DNA of 7,125 nt from Oscillospiraceae bacterium. Its GTDB lineage: Bacteria; Bacillota; Clostridia; Oscillospirales; CAG-272. This document shows, piece by piece, positions 1-5,214 of this stretch. Below the pieces are notes generated by a model. The model was not told where the DNA came from and did no database searches. It saw only the letters and a list, made by a program, of their open reading frames with translations. The stretch spans positions 1-7,125 of the forward strand of contig SVQS01000095.1 of the NCBI GenBank assembly GCA_015065205.1, in the 5' to 3' direction. A program made the position numbers and the translations under genes. How positions within the stretch are numbered: the stretch's first letter is position 1; each line of letters opens with the position of its first letter.

Positions 1-1
1 T

Positions 2-29
2 ATTATCATTGTATCACAAATTTTGTCAA
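2..29 (-). promoter_or_regulatory. Probable sigma-A-type promoter firing out of the left edge
   Basis: Read on the minus strand, a perfect -35 box TTGACA (24-29) is followed after 16 bp by GATAAT (2-7), which matches the consensus -10 at five of six bases. It lies beyond the terminator of the upstream operon and points towards position 1, so it probably serves a gene outside the window. The surroundings are very AT-rich, so a chance match is possible. Confidence 0.5.
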
Positions 30-36
30 AAAACAA

Positions 37-98
37 CGCCCGTTTTCATTTTTTATTAAGTTTTTTGTGTCCGAAATTAAGGAAATGAAAAACGGGCG
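37..98 (-). repeat. Long inverted repeat with a T-rich tail, possible backup terminator
   Basis: The arms at 37-51 and 83-98 are complementary over about 15 bp with a single one-base bulge (CGCCCGTTTT-CATTT against its complement) and enclose about 31 bases. On the minus strand the second arm ends in CGGGCG followed by TTGTTTTTT, which is the layout of an intrinsic terminator with an overlong loop. It could be a second terminator behind the one at 122-157 or part of a dispersed palindromic repeat. The whole 1-121 stretch carries no credible gene. Confidence 0.5.
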
Positions 99-110
99 AC
101 CAAAGGTCGC
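96..110. repeat. Short perfect hairpin, REP-like
   Basis: The 6-bp arms GCGACC (96-101) and GGTCGC (105-110) enclose an AAA loop. The first three bases are shared with the larger inverted repeat at 37-98, so the two folds compete. Compact GC-rich palindromes in AT-rich intergenic DNA often belong to dispersed repeat families. Whether this one is multicopy cannot be seen from one window. Confidence 0.5.
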
Positions 111-121
111 ACCTACAATAG

Positions 122-157
122 AAAAACACAAAAACGCCCCACCAAGCGTGAGGCGTT
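122..157 (-). terminator. Intrinsic terminator of the MerR operon
   Basis: On the minus strand, 6 bases after the stop of the last operon gene, AACGCCTCAC pairs with GTGGGGCGTT across a GCTTG loop (157 to 133). This gives a 10-bp stem with one G-U pair. It is followed by a T-rich tract, TTTTTGTGTTTTT. The one imperfect position is a pair only in minus-strand RNA (it would be C-A in plus-strand RNA), which supports minus-strand function. Confidence 0.88.
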
Positions 158-163
158 GAAGGT

Positions 164-613
164 TTATTTCCATTCTCCCATCGATTCTTTTTTCTCTTGC
201 TCGCGGCGTTCTGTCTCCTCTTTGTCAAAGCGGTCTTTTAGAGCGTCTTTGTTTTTGATACGATAGGTAAACAAACCAGCGGCAAAAGCCAAGGCATAGA
301 TGATAAAAGACAATAAAACCTTGACAGCAGACGGAAAGAAAAAGATAAATGGGATCATCAAAGGGATAGCGGCGTAGAGTGCCGTTGCCGCAAAACCGGT
401 CATGCCATTTTCTTCCTCGGCGGTAAAGGGTGAGCCGTAAGCGGTTCGAAAACCGTTCTCAATCTTTTCTTTTTTGAACAGCGCGGCTTGGAAAAGTATT
501 AGCGCAATGAAAAAAAGCGGCAAAATCGATAGTACCGATATGTTTATACTTTTATGAAAAGCCACAACGGCAATAATGTTGGCCACAATTGCAATCAAAT
601 AATATATGCGCAT
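164..613 (-). CDS. Small four-helix membrane protein of unknown function
   Basis: This 149-residue protein is the last gene of the MerR operon. I recognise no family. Hydrophobic segments lie at about residues 3-19, 25-46, 73-93 and 95-117. A soluble linker (about 47-70) contains a basic KKEK stretch and an acidic EEEN stretch. A highly charged 30-residue tail rich in Glu, Lys and Arg ends the protein. With four helices both ends would be on the same side, probably cytoplasmic given the basic residues after helices 2 and 4. I chose the ATG at 613 because a GGAGAA ribosome binding site sits just before it and it starts two bases after the stop of the preceding gene. An upstream in-frame ATG at 673 would overlap that gene by about 58 bp and lacks this support. 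It may be a membrane partner or target controlled by the MerR regulator, which is inference from position only. Confidence 0.8.
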   Translation of the reverse strand: MRIYYLIAIVANIIAVVAFHKSINISVLSILPLFFIALILFQAALFKKEKIENGFRTAYGSPFTAEEENGMTGFAATALYAAIPLMIPFIFFFPSAVKVLLSFIIYALAFAAGLFTYRIKNKDALKDRFDKEETERREQEKKESMGEWK

Positions 614-615
614 AG

Positions 616-942
616 TCAATTCTCCGTTTCTCTTGATATACGGCAAAATCCTTTGTTGCCGCAATGAGGACATTTAAAAACCCGATCATCATTTACGTGA
701 AGTGAAATTGCCGCTTTCCACCATTTTGGATAGAACGCCCCATTACATTTAGAACAGATATATTTTTTAGATGCGATATGTTTACCCGCCCATACAAAGA
801 CAATGAGTGAAAACATCGCAGCAGGAATTGCAATCACCCACCACGAAACCTCATAATGCTTGTCAAACCAATTCACTTGGCAAGACGCTAACAAAACCAA
901 CATTGAGCACAGTAAAGTAACTGAAATAAATGTTTTTCTCAT
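616..942 (-). CDS. Membrane-anchored zinc-ribbon protein with a lipobox-like signal
   Basis: The protein has 108 residues and I do not recognise a named family. Residues 1-21 look like a signal peptide: basic MRK start, hydrophobic core, then LASC, which fits a lipobox with Cys21 as the lipidated residue. A second hydrophobic segment spans about 33-53. The C-terminal part carries CSKC (63-66) and CPHC (91-94), four cysteines spaced as in a zinc ribbon. If the first segment crosses outward and the second inward, the zinc ribbon lies in the cytoplasm. The start ATG overlaps the stop of the MerR gene by four bases (ATGA), and an AAGGAGAA ribosome binding site lies inside the end of that gene, so translation is probably coupled. 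The next gene starts two bases after this stop. Function is unknown; its place after the regulator suggests it takes part in the same response. Confidence 0.8.
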   Translation of the reverse strand: MRKTFISVTLLCSMLVLLASCQVNWFDKHYEVSWWVIAIPAAMFSLIVFVWAGKHIASKKYICSKCNGAFYPKWWKAAISLHVNDDRVFKCPHCGNKGFCRISRETEN

Positions 943-1643
943 ACATTTCTCCTTTCTGCGGTATCATAATAACCAAGCCACAGGCCGTCGATCTTTTCAT
1001 TGTAAATCACGAGGGTTATCAAAAGCCCCGCCTTGGTATATTTTGCATGAAAACGGTGGATTTGATTATATTCCCCTTCTATTTCTTCGCCGTCAAAGCA
1101 TACAAATTCACCCAGAGGTGACAGCGTATCGGCGCGTACGGCAATGTAAACCTCTCGCGGCATATATTGCAGAAGCCGCGGACTGATGTGCTCATAAAGA
1201 GCATTGTGCTCCCCATTCACAATCGCTTGGGCGCATCTTTTAGAAAGCTCTGTTGGCGCAATGAAAAATTCTTTATCCGCCTCTTTTTGAAAAACATCCT
1301 GCCCTGCTTCTATGCGAGCAAGCACACCATTTAAGCGTTCCAATTCTTGCAGATTGGAATGAACCGATGCATATATCTCAACGCGTTTGGAGAGAACCGC
1401 GTCACGCAAATCAATATCTTTTGCCAAAAGTTGTGAGATGGCTTTTAAGGAAAGTCCCATTTTGCGCAAGGATAACACATTGATGATTTGTGCCAGCTGT
1501 TGCTCGGTATAACAGCGGCGATGGGAAAGCCCCTCGGTTGTGCTCTTTATCAATCCTTTTTCTTCATAAAACCGAAGTGTCCGCGATGTTGTACCAAGCA
1601 TATTACAAACCTCGGTTATGTCCCAAAGTTGCTTTTTGTTCAT
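939..1643 (-). CDS. MerR-family transcriptional regulator with a C-terminal sensor-like domain
   Basis: The protein has 234 residues. Residues 7-75 form a MerR winged helix-turn-helix: WDITEVCNMLGTTSRTLRFY followed by EEKGLI, then the HRRCYTEQQL wing and LSLRKMGLSLKAISQLL. A probable dimerisation helix follows (about 80-115). The C-terminal half (about 125-229) lacks the cysteines of metal-sensing MerR proteins. Its strand-rich end, with LGEFVCFDGEEIEGEY and GLLITLVIYNEKIDGLWLGYY, resembles the small NTF2/DUF3887-like domains found on some Clostridia MerR regulators; that assignment is tentative. MerR proteins usually bind a dyad in an overlong promoter spacer and untwist the DNA when the ligand binds. 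Exactly such a promoter lies just upstream (1666-1698), so autoregulation of the three-gene operon is likely. The start is set by an AGGGGGTGATGG ribosome binding site and the conserved N-terminus. The ligand is unknown. Confidence 0.92.
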   Translation of the reverse strand: MNKKQLWDITEVCNMLGTTSRTLRFYEEKGLIKSTTEGLSHRRCYTEQQLAQIINVLSLRKMGLSLKAISQLLAKDIDLRDAVLSKRVEIYASVHSNLQELERLNGVLARIEAGQDVFQKEADKEFFIAPTELSKRCAQAIVNGEHNALYEHISPRLLQYMPREVYIAVRADTLSPLGEFVCFDGEEIEGEYNQIHRFHAKYTKAGLLITLVIYNEKIDGLWLGYYDTAERRNV

Positions 1644-1665
1644 TCCATCACCCCCTCTTAATTAT

Positions 1666-1696
1666 ATCATACCACTTGACGCTACGTCAATGTCAA
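1666..1696 (-). promoter_or_regulatory. MerR-type promoter of the three-gene operon
   Basis: On the minus strand a perfect -35 TTGACA (1691-1696) and a -10 TATGAT (1666-1671) are separated by 19 bp. This is the stretched spacing typical of MerR-controlled promoters, against about 17 bp for ordinary ones. The predicted transcript starts near 1658, about 15 bases before the ATG at 1643, leaving a very short leader that contains the ribosome binding site. A TATAAT-like sequence at 1661-1666 would need a 24-bp spacer and is less likely. Confidence 0.75.
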
Positions 1697-1698
1697 GT
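1674..1698. promoter_or_regulatory. Dyad operator, probable MerR binding site
   Basis: The arms ACTTGAC (1674-1680) and GTCAAGT (1692-1698) are perfectly inverted about a centre at 1686. A second, nested perfect dyad TTGACG-cta-CGTCAA lies at 1676-1690. The outer arm covers the -35 box and the rest fills the promoter spacer, the usual place for a MerR-family operator. The neighbouring MerR gene is the obvious ligand for this site. Confidence 0.72.
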
Positions 1699-1752
1699 GT
1701 AAATTTCATTTTTTAATACACATTTATCGTTTTTTACGAATTGAAATCAACT

Positions 1753-1942
1753 CTCTTAGCGGATAGGGTTAGTGGGTCTCGCTGCGGCTCGTGTCACAAA
1801 AGTTGCCTGCGGCAACTTGGCGTTCTGACAGTCTGCGGTATCATTCTTCTTAGCGGATAGGGTCTTGGCGGTGCCTAGCCGCTTGCGACAGCACGAGCGA
1901 GGTTTTACACCTCGCGCCGCCCGTCTATCCGAGTCTTTAGAG
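1753..1942. repeat. Intergenic repeat mosaic with a duplicated 16-mer and hairpins
   Basis: The sequence TCTTAGCGGATAGGGT occurs twice, at 1754-1769 and 1848-1863, 94 bp apart. A degenerate inverted version, CTATCCG followed by agTCTTTAGAG, closes the region at 1925-1942. Perfect hairpins lie at 1800-1818 (AAGTTGCC, loop TGC) and 1897-1915 (GCGAGGT, loop of five). The sequence is GC-richer than the AT-rich DNA at 1699-1750. I see no credible gene here. It could be remnants of a small non-autonomous mobile element or a cluster of protein binding sites. No target-site duplication is evident. Confidence 0.5.
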
Positions 1943-1983
1943 TTCCATTTTGTAATTTTTGTTAGAGAGCTTTTTGGAAGGGG

Positions 1984-2022
1984 TGTGGGGAAACCTTTTT
2001 TCGCGAAAAAGGTTTCCCCACA
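1984..2022. repeat. 39-bp near-perfect palindrome after pepD, possible terminator
   Basis: TGTGGGGAAACC (1984-1995) is the exact complement of GGTTTCCCCACA (2011-2022). The interior, runs of T and A around CGCG, also pairs, with one unpaired T. The whole block is a 17-plus-base-pair stem that begins 4 bases after the pepD stop codon. On neither strand is it followed directly by a T-tract, so it is not a textbook terminator. It could still stop RNA polymerase, stabilise the 3' end of the pepD transcript, or be a copy of a palindromic repeat. Confidence 0.65.
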
Positions 2023-2026
2023 AACA

Positions 2027-3469
2027 TTACATAAGCTCTATCAACTTTTCGATAATTTTCCAAAAGACCTCGACAGAGGCGAGGTTGAGGCGTTCGTCGG
2101 GAGTATGCACGTTGCGCATATCGGGTCCGACGGAGATAACGTCAAGGCCGGGAAGTTTGGAGGCGATGATGCCACACTCAAGTCCGGCGTGGATAACGTC
2201 AACGATGGCGTCCTTGCCGGTCGTCTCGCGATAGGCACGCAGGTAAAGGTCACGCAGAGGCGAGACGGGCGCATAGTCCCAACCGGGGTAGCGACTGTAA
2301 TGCTTGGTGACGCATCCTGTAATGCGAGCAAGAGAATCAAGCTCGTCAATGGAAGCATCCAAGCGGCTCTCAATGGCAGAACGAGACGAGAAAACGAATT
2401 CAACCGCATCACCCGTTGTTGTGATAACACCAAGGTTGCGCGACCACTCGGGCAAAGACTTAATGTTGTAGTTCATTTCCTTAACGCCGTTGTCAACCGT
2501 TGCGAGAATGGCAATCAGTTGTGCTGTGTCGATTGCCGAGAACATCATCTCGGGTGCAGACAAAGGAGTGGCGGTAACGAAAAATCCTTGGTCATCCTTC
2601 GCCAGCTCGGCGGCAATCTCGGTGGCAGTTTGTTGAATAAGGGCAGTCGTCTTTCGTGCATCCGCAGTTGCAATAACAGCCTCGCAGATGCTTGGAATAG
2701 CGTTGTCCTTCGATCCACCGTTCAAGGAAATGAGGTGTGCCTCATCCTCGGCTTTTTGCCATTTGGCGAGCAGACGCCCCATCAGCTTGTTCGCGTTGGC
2801 GCGACCGGAACAGATATCGACACCCGAGTGTCCGCCAAACAGCCCTTGCACGGAAACCTTTAGGCATTCTCCCTTGACGGGACTGCTCTCGCACTTCTTT
2901 GTCAACGTGGAGCGCAAACCGCCGGCACATCCCGCAGTGACGATACCGAGATCCTCGCTATCCATATTGATCATTTTGCGCGCTGTGATTTTGGAATAAT
3001 CAAAGCCCTCTGCCCCATCAAGTCCAACCTCTTCGGCAGAGGTGAACAGACACTCGAGCGCGGGGTGCGAGGAAAGCTCTCCATCAAGGAGCGCGAGCAT
3101 TGTGGCAACGGCAATGCCATCGTCAGCACCAAGCGTAGTGCCTTTGGCGCGCAAGAAGTCACCGTCAAGATACAACGCAAGCCCATCCTTCATAAAATCG
3201 ATAGTGGAGTCAGCGGTCTTGACGCAGACCATATCGGTGTGCCCTTGGAACATCAAGGGTGCATCTCCCTCTCTATCGGGAGTCGCGGGCTTTTTGATAA
3301 GCACGTTGTGCAAATTGTCGCGATAGTATTCCAGTCCGTGATCAGCGGCAAAGGCGCAGAGGTAGTCTGCAATCTTTTCTTCGTGATAGGACGGATGCGG
3401 AATGGCACAGATCTCCTCAAAGAAGCGGAAAATCGATGCGGGCTTGCGATTTTGGATAAGGTATTTCAT
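2027..3469 (-). CDS. pepD: Cytosolic M20-family dipeptidase PepD (aminoacyl-histidine dipeptidase type)
   Basis: This 480-residue protein matches PepD (Xaa-His or cytosol non-specific dipeptidase, EC 3.4.13.18) in length and motifs along its whole length. PepD cleaves a broad range of unblocked dipeptides in the cytoplasm with two zinc ions, in the last stage of peptide use. The active site is complete: His77 and catalytic Asp79 in FQGHTDMV, bridging Asp116 in GADDG, catalytic Glu146 with ligand Glu147 in TSAEEVG, Asp170 in NMDSED, and His455 in RNVHTPDE. The lid-type dimerisation domain is inserted at about residues 190-370 and includes the FGGHSGVD motif. There is no signal peptide. I chose the ATG at 3469 because an AGGAGAG ribosome binding site lies 6 bases upstream and the protein then begins like other PepD proteins; the longer in-frame start at 3535 would run through the leader hairpins. 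It appears to be transcribed alone. A weak promoter candidate (TTCACC, 18 bp, TACATT) lies in the leader, but I am not confident in it. Confidence 0.95.
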   Translation of the reverse strand: MKYLIQNRKPASIFRFFEEICAIPHPSYHEEKIADYLCAFAADHGLEYYRDNLHNVLIKKPATPDREGDAPLMFQGHTDMVCVKTADSTIDFMKDGLALYLDGDFLRAKGTTLGADDGIAVATMLALLDGELSSHPALECLFTSAEEVGLDGAEGFDYSKITARKMINMDSEDLGIVTAGCAGGLRSTLTKKCESSPVKGECLKVSVQGLFGGHSGVDICSGRANANKLMGRLLAKWQKAEDEAHLISLNGGSKDNAIPSICEAVIATADARKTTALIQQTATEIAAELAKDDQGFFVTATPLSAPEMMFSAIDTAQLIAILATVDNGVKEMNYNIKSLPEWSRNLGVITTTGDAVEFVFSSRSAIESRLDASIDELDSLARITGCVTKHYSRYPGWDYAPVSPLRDLYLRAYRETTGKDAIVDVIHAGLECGIIASKLPGLDVISVGPDMRNVHTPDERLNLASVEVFWKIIEKLIELM

Positions 3470-3498
3470 ATATGCTCTCCTTTTTGGGATTCGATCTA

Positions 3499-3541
3499 AT
3501 GTATGTGCTAATACATAAGACGGTGAAAAAATCACCGTCTT
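3499..3541 (-). promoter_or_regulatory. Two abutting hairpins in the pepD leader
   Basis: A perfect 10-bp stem (AAGACGGTGA at 3517-3526 with its complement at 3532-3541, five-base loop) directly touches a second perfect 6-bp stem (ATGTAT at 3499-3504 with ATACAT at 3511-3516, six-base loop). Both lie 30-72 bases upstream of the pepD start. Neither is followed by a clear T-tract. On the minus strand the first has a T-rich loop, so it may be a degenerate terminator of the upstream region, a leader element acting on pepD, or an operator. Confidence 0.5.
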
Positions 3542-3548
3542 GCATTGT

Positions 3549-3957
3549 TAAAAGTTTAAGTGTCACCGTGAGCAAGTTTTGGTCAAGCTTTTCCAAAAGC
3601 TTGCGGGGTGGAGGGGCGGCGCCCCCCATTTGCGGCGCTTTTCTTTTTTGGGCGTTGGCGAAGCCAATGCGGCGGAGCAACGCGTAGCCTTGCTTTCTTT
3701 CTTTTGCGCCTATTTCGTCAAAAGAAAAAAGCGGCTGACAAATCTTCGTTAACAAACAGCTTGTTTGTTTACATAAACTCCATAGCCGTTTTTTCTTTGC
3801 AAAATGGAGGCGCAAAGAAAAAGTTATCAAAAAGAAACGCCGAAGTCTTCTTTCGCCGTCTGCGGACGGCGACAAGGCTACGCGCCTTGAGGGCAAAAAC
3901 TTTTTGAAAAAAGTTTTATCAAAAACTTTCTTGCAAGGTCACTAAAAGTTTGAACTC
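3549..3957. repeat. Fold-back, MITE-like intergenic element of about 400 bp
   Basis: The stretch between the pepD leader and mreB is one long imperfect inverted repeat centred near 3760. Paired blocks are the outer ends (about 3549-3603 with 3895-3957, degenerate), the exact 12-mer CGCGTAGCCTTG (3681-3692) with its complement at 3873-3884, and about 33 bases at 3703-3735 with 3783-3816 (TTTTGCGCCT and GAAAAAAGCGGCT against near-exact complements). The apex is AACAAACA-gct-TGTTTGTT (3751-3769). Arms contain local hairpins at 3584-3603, 3613-3625, 3652-3670, 3853-3872 and 3896-3917. Open frames through it are low-complexity and follow the palindromes, so I call no gene. It probably also serves as the transcription end of mreB. 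Fold-back structure fits a non-autonomous mobile element, but no transposase or clear target duplication is visible. Confidence 0.68.
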
Positions 3958-3960
3958 GCG

Positions 3961-5115
3961 TTACGCGCGGCTTCTCTTATCTCTTGAAATATTAATTGCA
4001 CCCTCTTGCAAAAGGTCGAGGTTGTCAAGAGACTTGCCCGTTCCTATCGCTACGCAAGATACCGCATTCTTTGCGACTCTTGTCTTAATTCCCGTTACTT
4101 GCGTGACAAGCTGGTCGAAGCCGTAAAGTAGACTTCCGCCTCCCGTCATCACAATGCCGTTATGTAAAATGTCGCCAAGCAATTCGGGCGGGGTGTTTTC
4201 AATCACCCAACAGATGGCATCGAGAATCGCCGTTACAGGCTCGGCAAGAGCCTCAATCATCTCCTTGGAGCTGATAGTGATCACCTTGGGAAGCCCTTGG
4301 CGGATGCATCTTCCCTTCACCTCAACGTGAACAGCCTCGGGGTGGTCGTAAACTGCGCCGATCTGCTTCTTCACCGCCTCGGCGGTTCGCTCACCAATGA
4401 GCACGTTATACTTTCTTCTGACGTATCGAATGATGGCTTCGTCGAATTTATCGCCCGCAATTTTGGTGGAACGCGATACAACAACGCCACCAAGAGAAAG
4501 GACAGCTACGTCGGTGGTTCCACCGCCAATGTCGACAACCATATTGCCGATGGGGGCATAGATGTTCAACCCCGCGCCGATAGCGGCGGCAACGGGCTCT
4601 TCGATCAGGTAGGTCTTTTGCGCACCTGCCTCGCGTGCGGCATCAAGCACGGCCTTTTCCTCGACCTCGGTAATCCCCGAGGGAATGCAGATCATAACGT
4701 GCGGCTGGAAAAAGAGATTTCCGCAAGCGCGGCGAATGAAATACTGAATCATCTTAAGGGTGACCTCGTATTGGCTGATAACGCCATCACGCAGAGGTCT
4801 GACGGCTACAATGTTGCCGGGGGTACGGCCCAGCATCTGCTGTGCCTCGATGCCTACCTTTAAGATACGGTCGGTGTTGGTGTCGATTGCCACCACCGAG
4901 GGCTCTTGGAGCACAATGCCCTTGCCCTGCACGTAAACCAAAACGGTTGCGGTGCCAAGGTCAATGCCGATGTTTCGACTGAGTTGAAACTTTTGAAAAA
5001 GGGATTTTACACGCTCAAAAATGCCCTGGCGCGGACGCTTTTTAGGTCGCCCTGCAGAGCTTTGACGTATTTGTGCCGCCGCTTTTTTTGTCGGTTCCGA
5101 CTTTTTCACAAGCAT
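3961..5115 (-). CDS. mreB: MreB/Mbl-type rod-shape actin homologue with a basic N-terminal extension
   Basis: This 384-residue protein is a bacterial actin that polymerises under the inner face of the membrane and guides peptidoglycan synthesis for rod shape. Nucleotide-binding motifs are complete: phosphate-1 GIDLGTATVLVY (50-61), the LIEEPVAAAIGAG segment (170-182), phosphate-2 VVDIGGGTTDVAVL (194-207), and the adenosine motif GIVMTGGGSLLYGFDQL (320-336). The sequence looks closest to the Mbl branch (KGIVLQEPSVVAID, GRTPGNIVAVRPL, TPPEL). Typical family members have about 330-347 residues and start a few residues before the phosphate-1 loop. Here 49 residues precede it: a Lys/Arg-rich stretch, then residues 31-44, which have an amphipathic helix pattern. 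The ATG at 5115 is supported by a GGAAGGGGG ribosome binding site and a promoter upstream. No mreC or mreD follows; a repeat element does. The gene lies downstream of comF in the same direction. Confidence 0.95.
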   Translation of the reverse strand: MLVKKSEPTKKAAAQIRQSSAGRPKKRPRQGIFERVKSLFQKFQLSRNIGIDLGTATVLVYVQGKGIVLQEPSVVAIDTNTDRILKVGIEAQQMLGRTPGNIVAVRPLRDGVISQYEVTLKMIQYFIRRACGNLFFQPHVMICIPSGITEVEEKAVLDAAREAGAQKTYLIEEPVAAAIGAGLNIYAPIGNMVVDIGGGTTDVAVLSLGGVVVSRSTKIAGDKFDEAIIRYVRRKYNVLIGERTAEAVKKQIGAVYDHPEAVHVEVKGRCIRQGLPKVITISSKEMIEALAEPVTAILDAICWVIENTPPELLGDILHNGIVMTGGGSLLYGFDQLVTQVTGIKTRVAKNAVSCVAIGTGKSLDNLDLLQEGAINISRDKRSRA

Positions 5116-5146
5116 TGCCCCCTTCCCTTTACAGTTCTTCGAGTTT

Positions 5147-5175
5147 ATTATACATTATTTTTCCATTAAAATCAA
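5147..5175 (-). promoter_or_regulatory. Sigma-A-type promoter of mreB
   Basis: On the minus strand a -35 TTGATT (5170-5175) and a consensus -10 TATAAT (5147-5152) are 17 bp apart. A/T-rich DNA upstream could help polymerase binding. The predicted start near 5140 leaves a leader of about 25 bases with the mreB ribosome binding site. mreB can therefore be expressed apart from recD2-comF. Confidence 0.72.
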
Positions 5176-5214
5176 TATCTTTTCTAAAAATTCTAAATCA
5201 CAGATAAAAGATAT
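5175..5214. repeat. AT-rich inverted repeat between comF and mreB
   Basis: ATATCTTTT (5175-5183) and AAAAGATAT (5206-5214) are exact 9-bp inverted arms around a 22-base loop, placed between the comF stop and the mreB -35 box. The loop carries TTCTAAA twice. The stem is weak because it is mostly A/T. It could be a poor terminator for comF or a binding site upstream of the mreB promoter. No stronger terminator is visible here, so read-through into mreB is possible. Confidence 0.4.

Noticed and set aside
46..228. 60-codon minus-strand frame at the left edge
   Set aside because: It runs through the terminator and the inverted repeat and overlaps the end of the membrane protein gene. Its composition is not protein-like.
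614..673. 20-codon upstream extension of the four-helix membrane protein
   Set aside because: It would overlap the zinc-ribbon gene. The ATG at 613 has a clear GGAGAA site and sits two bases after the previous stop.
1661..1666. TATAAT as the -10 of the MerR operon
   Set aside because: It matches consensus but would sit 24 bp from TTGACA. TATGAT at 1666-1671 gives the 19-bp spacing expected for MerR control.
1753..1942. Possible CRISPR-like array
   Set aside because: There are only two direct copies of a 16-mer, with a 78-base gap between them and no further units or cas genes.
1865..2863. 332-codon open frame on the plus strand
   Set aside because: It lies opposite pepD, which has full family motifs and a ribosome binding site. 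The antisense frame has no recognisable domain and starts inside the intergenic repeat.
3470..3535. 22-codon upstream extension of pepD
   Set aside because: It is in frame but passes through the leader hairpins, lacks a good ribosome binding site and adds residues not seen in PepD proteins.
3608..3907. 99-codon plus-strand frame, and a 159-codon minus-strand frame at 3417-3896, through the fold-back element
   Set aside because: Both translate palindromic, low-complexity DNA into runs of Phe, Lys and Arg. The minus-strand one also overlaps the pepD start.
4297..4863. 188-codon open frame on the plus strand
   Set aside because: It is antisense to the conserved core of mreB and has no independent support.
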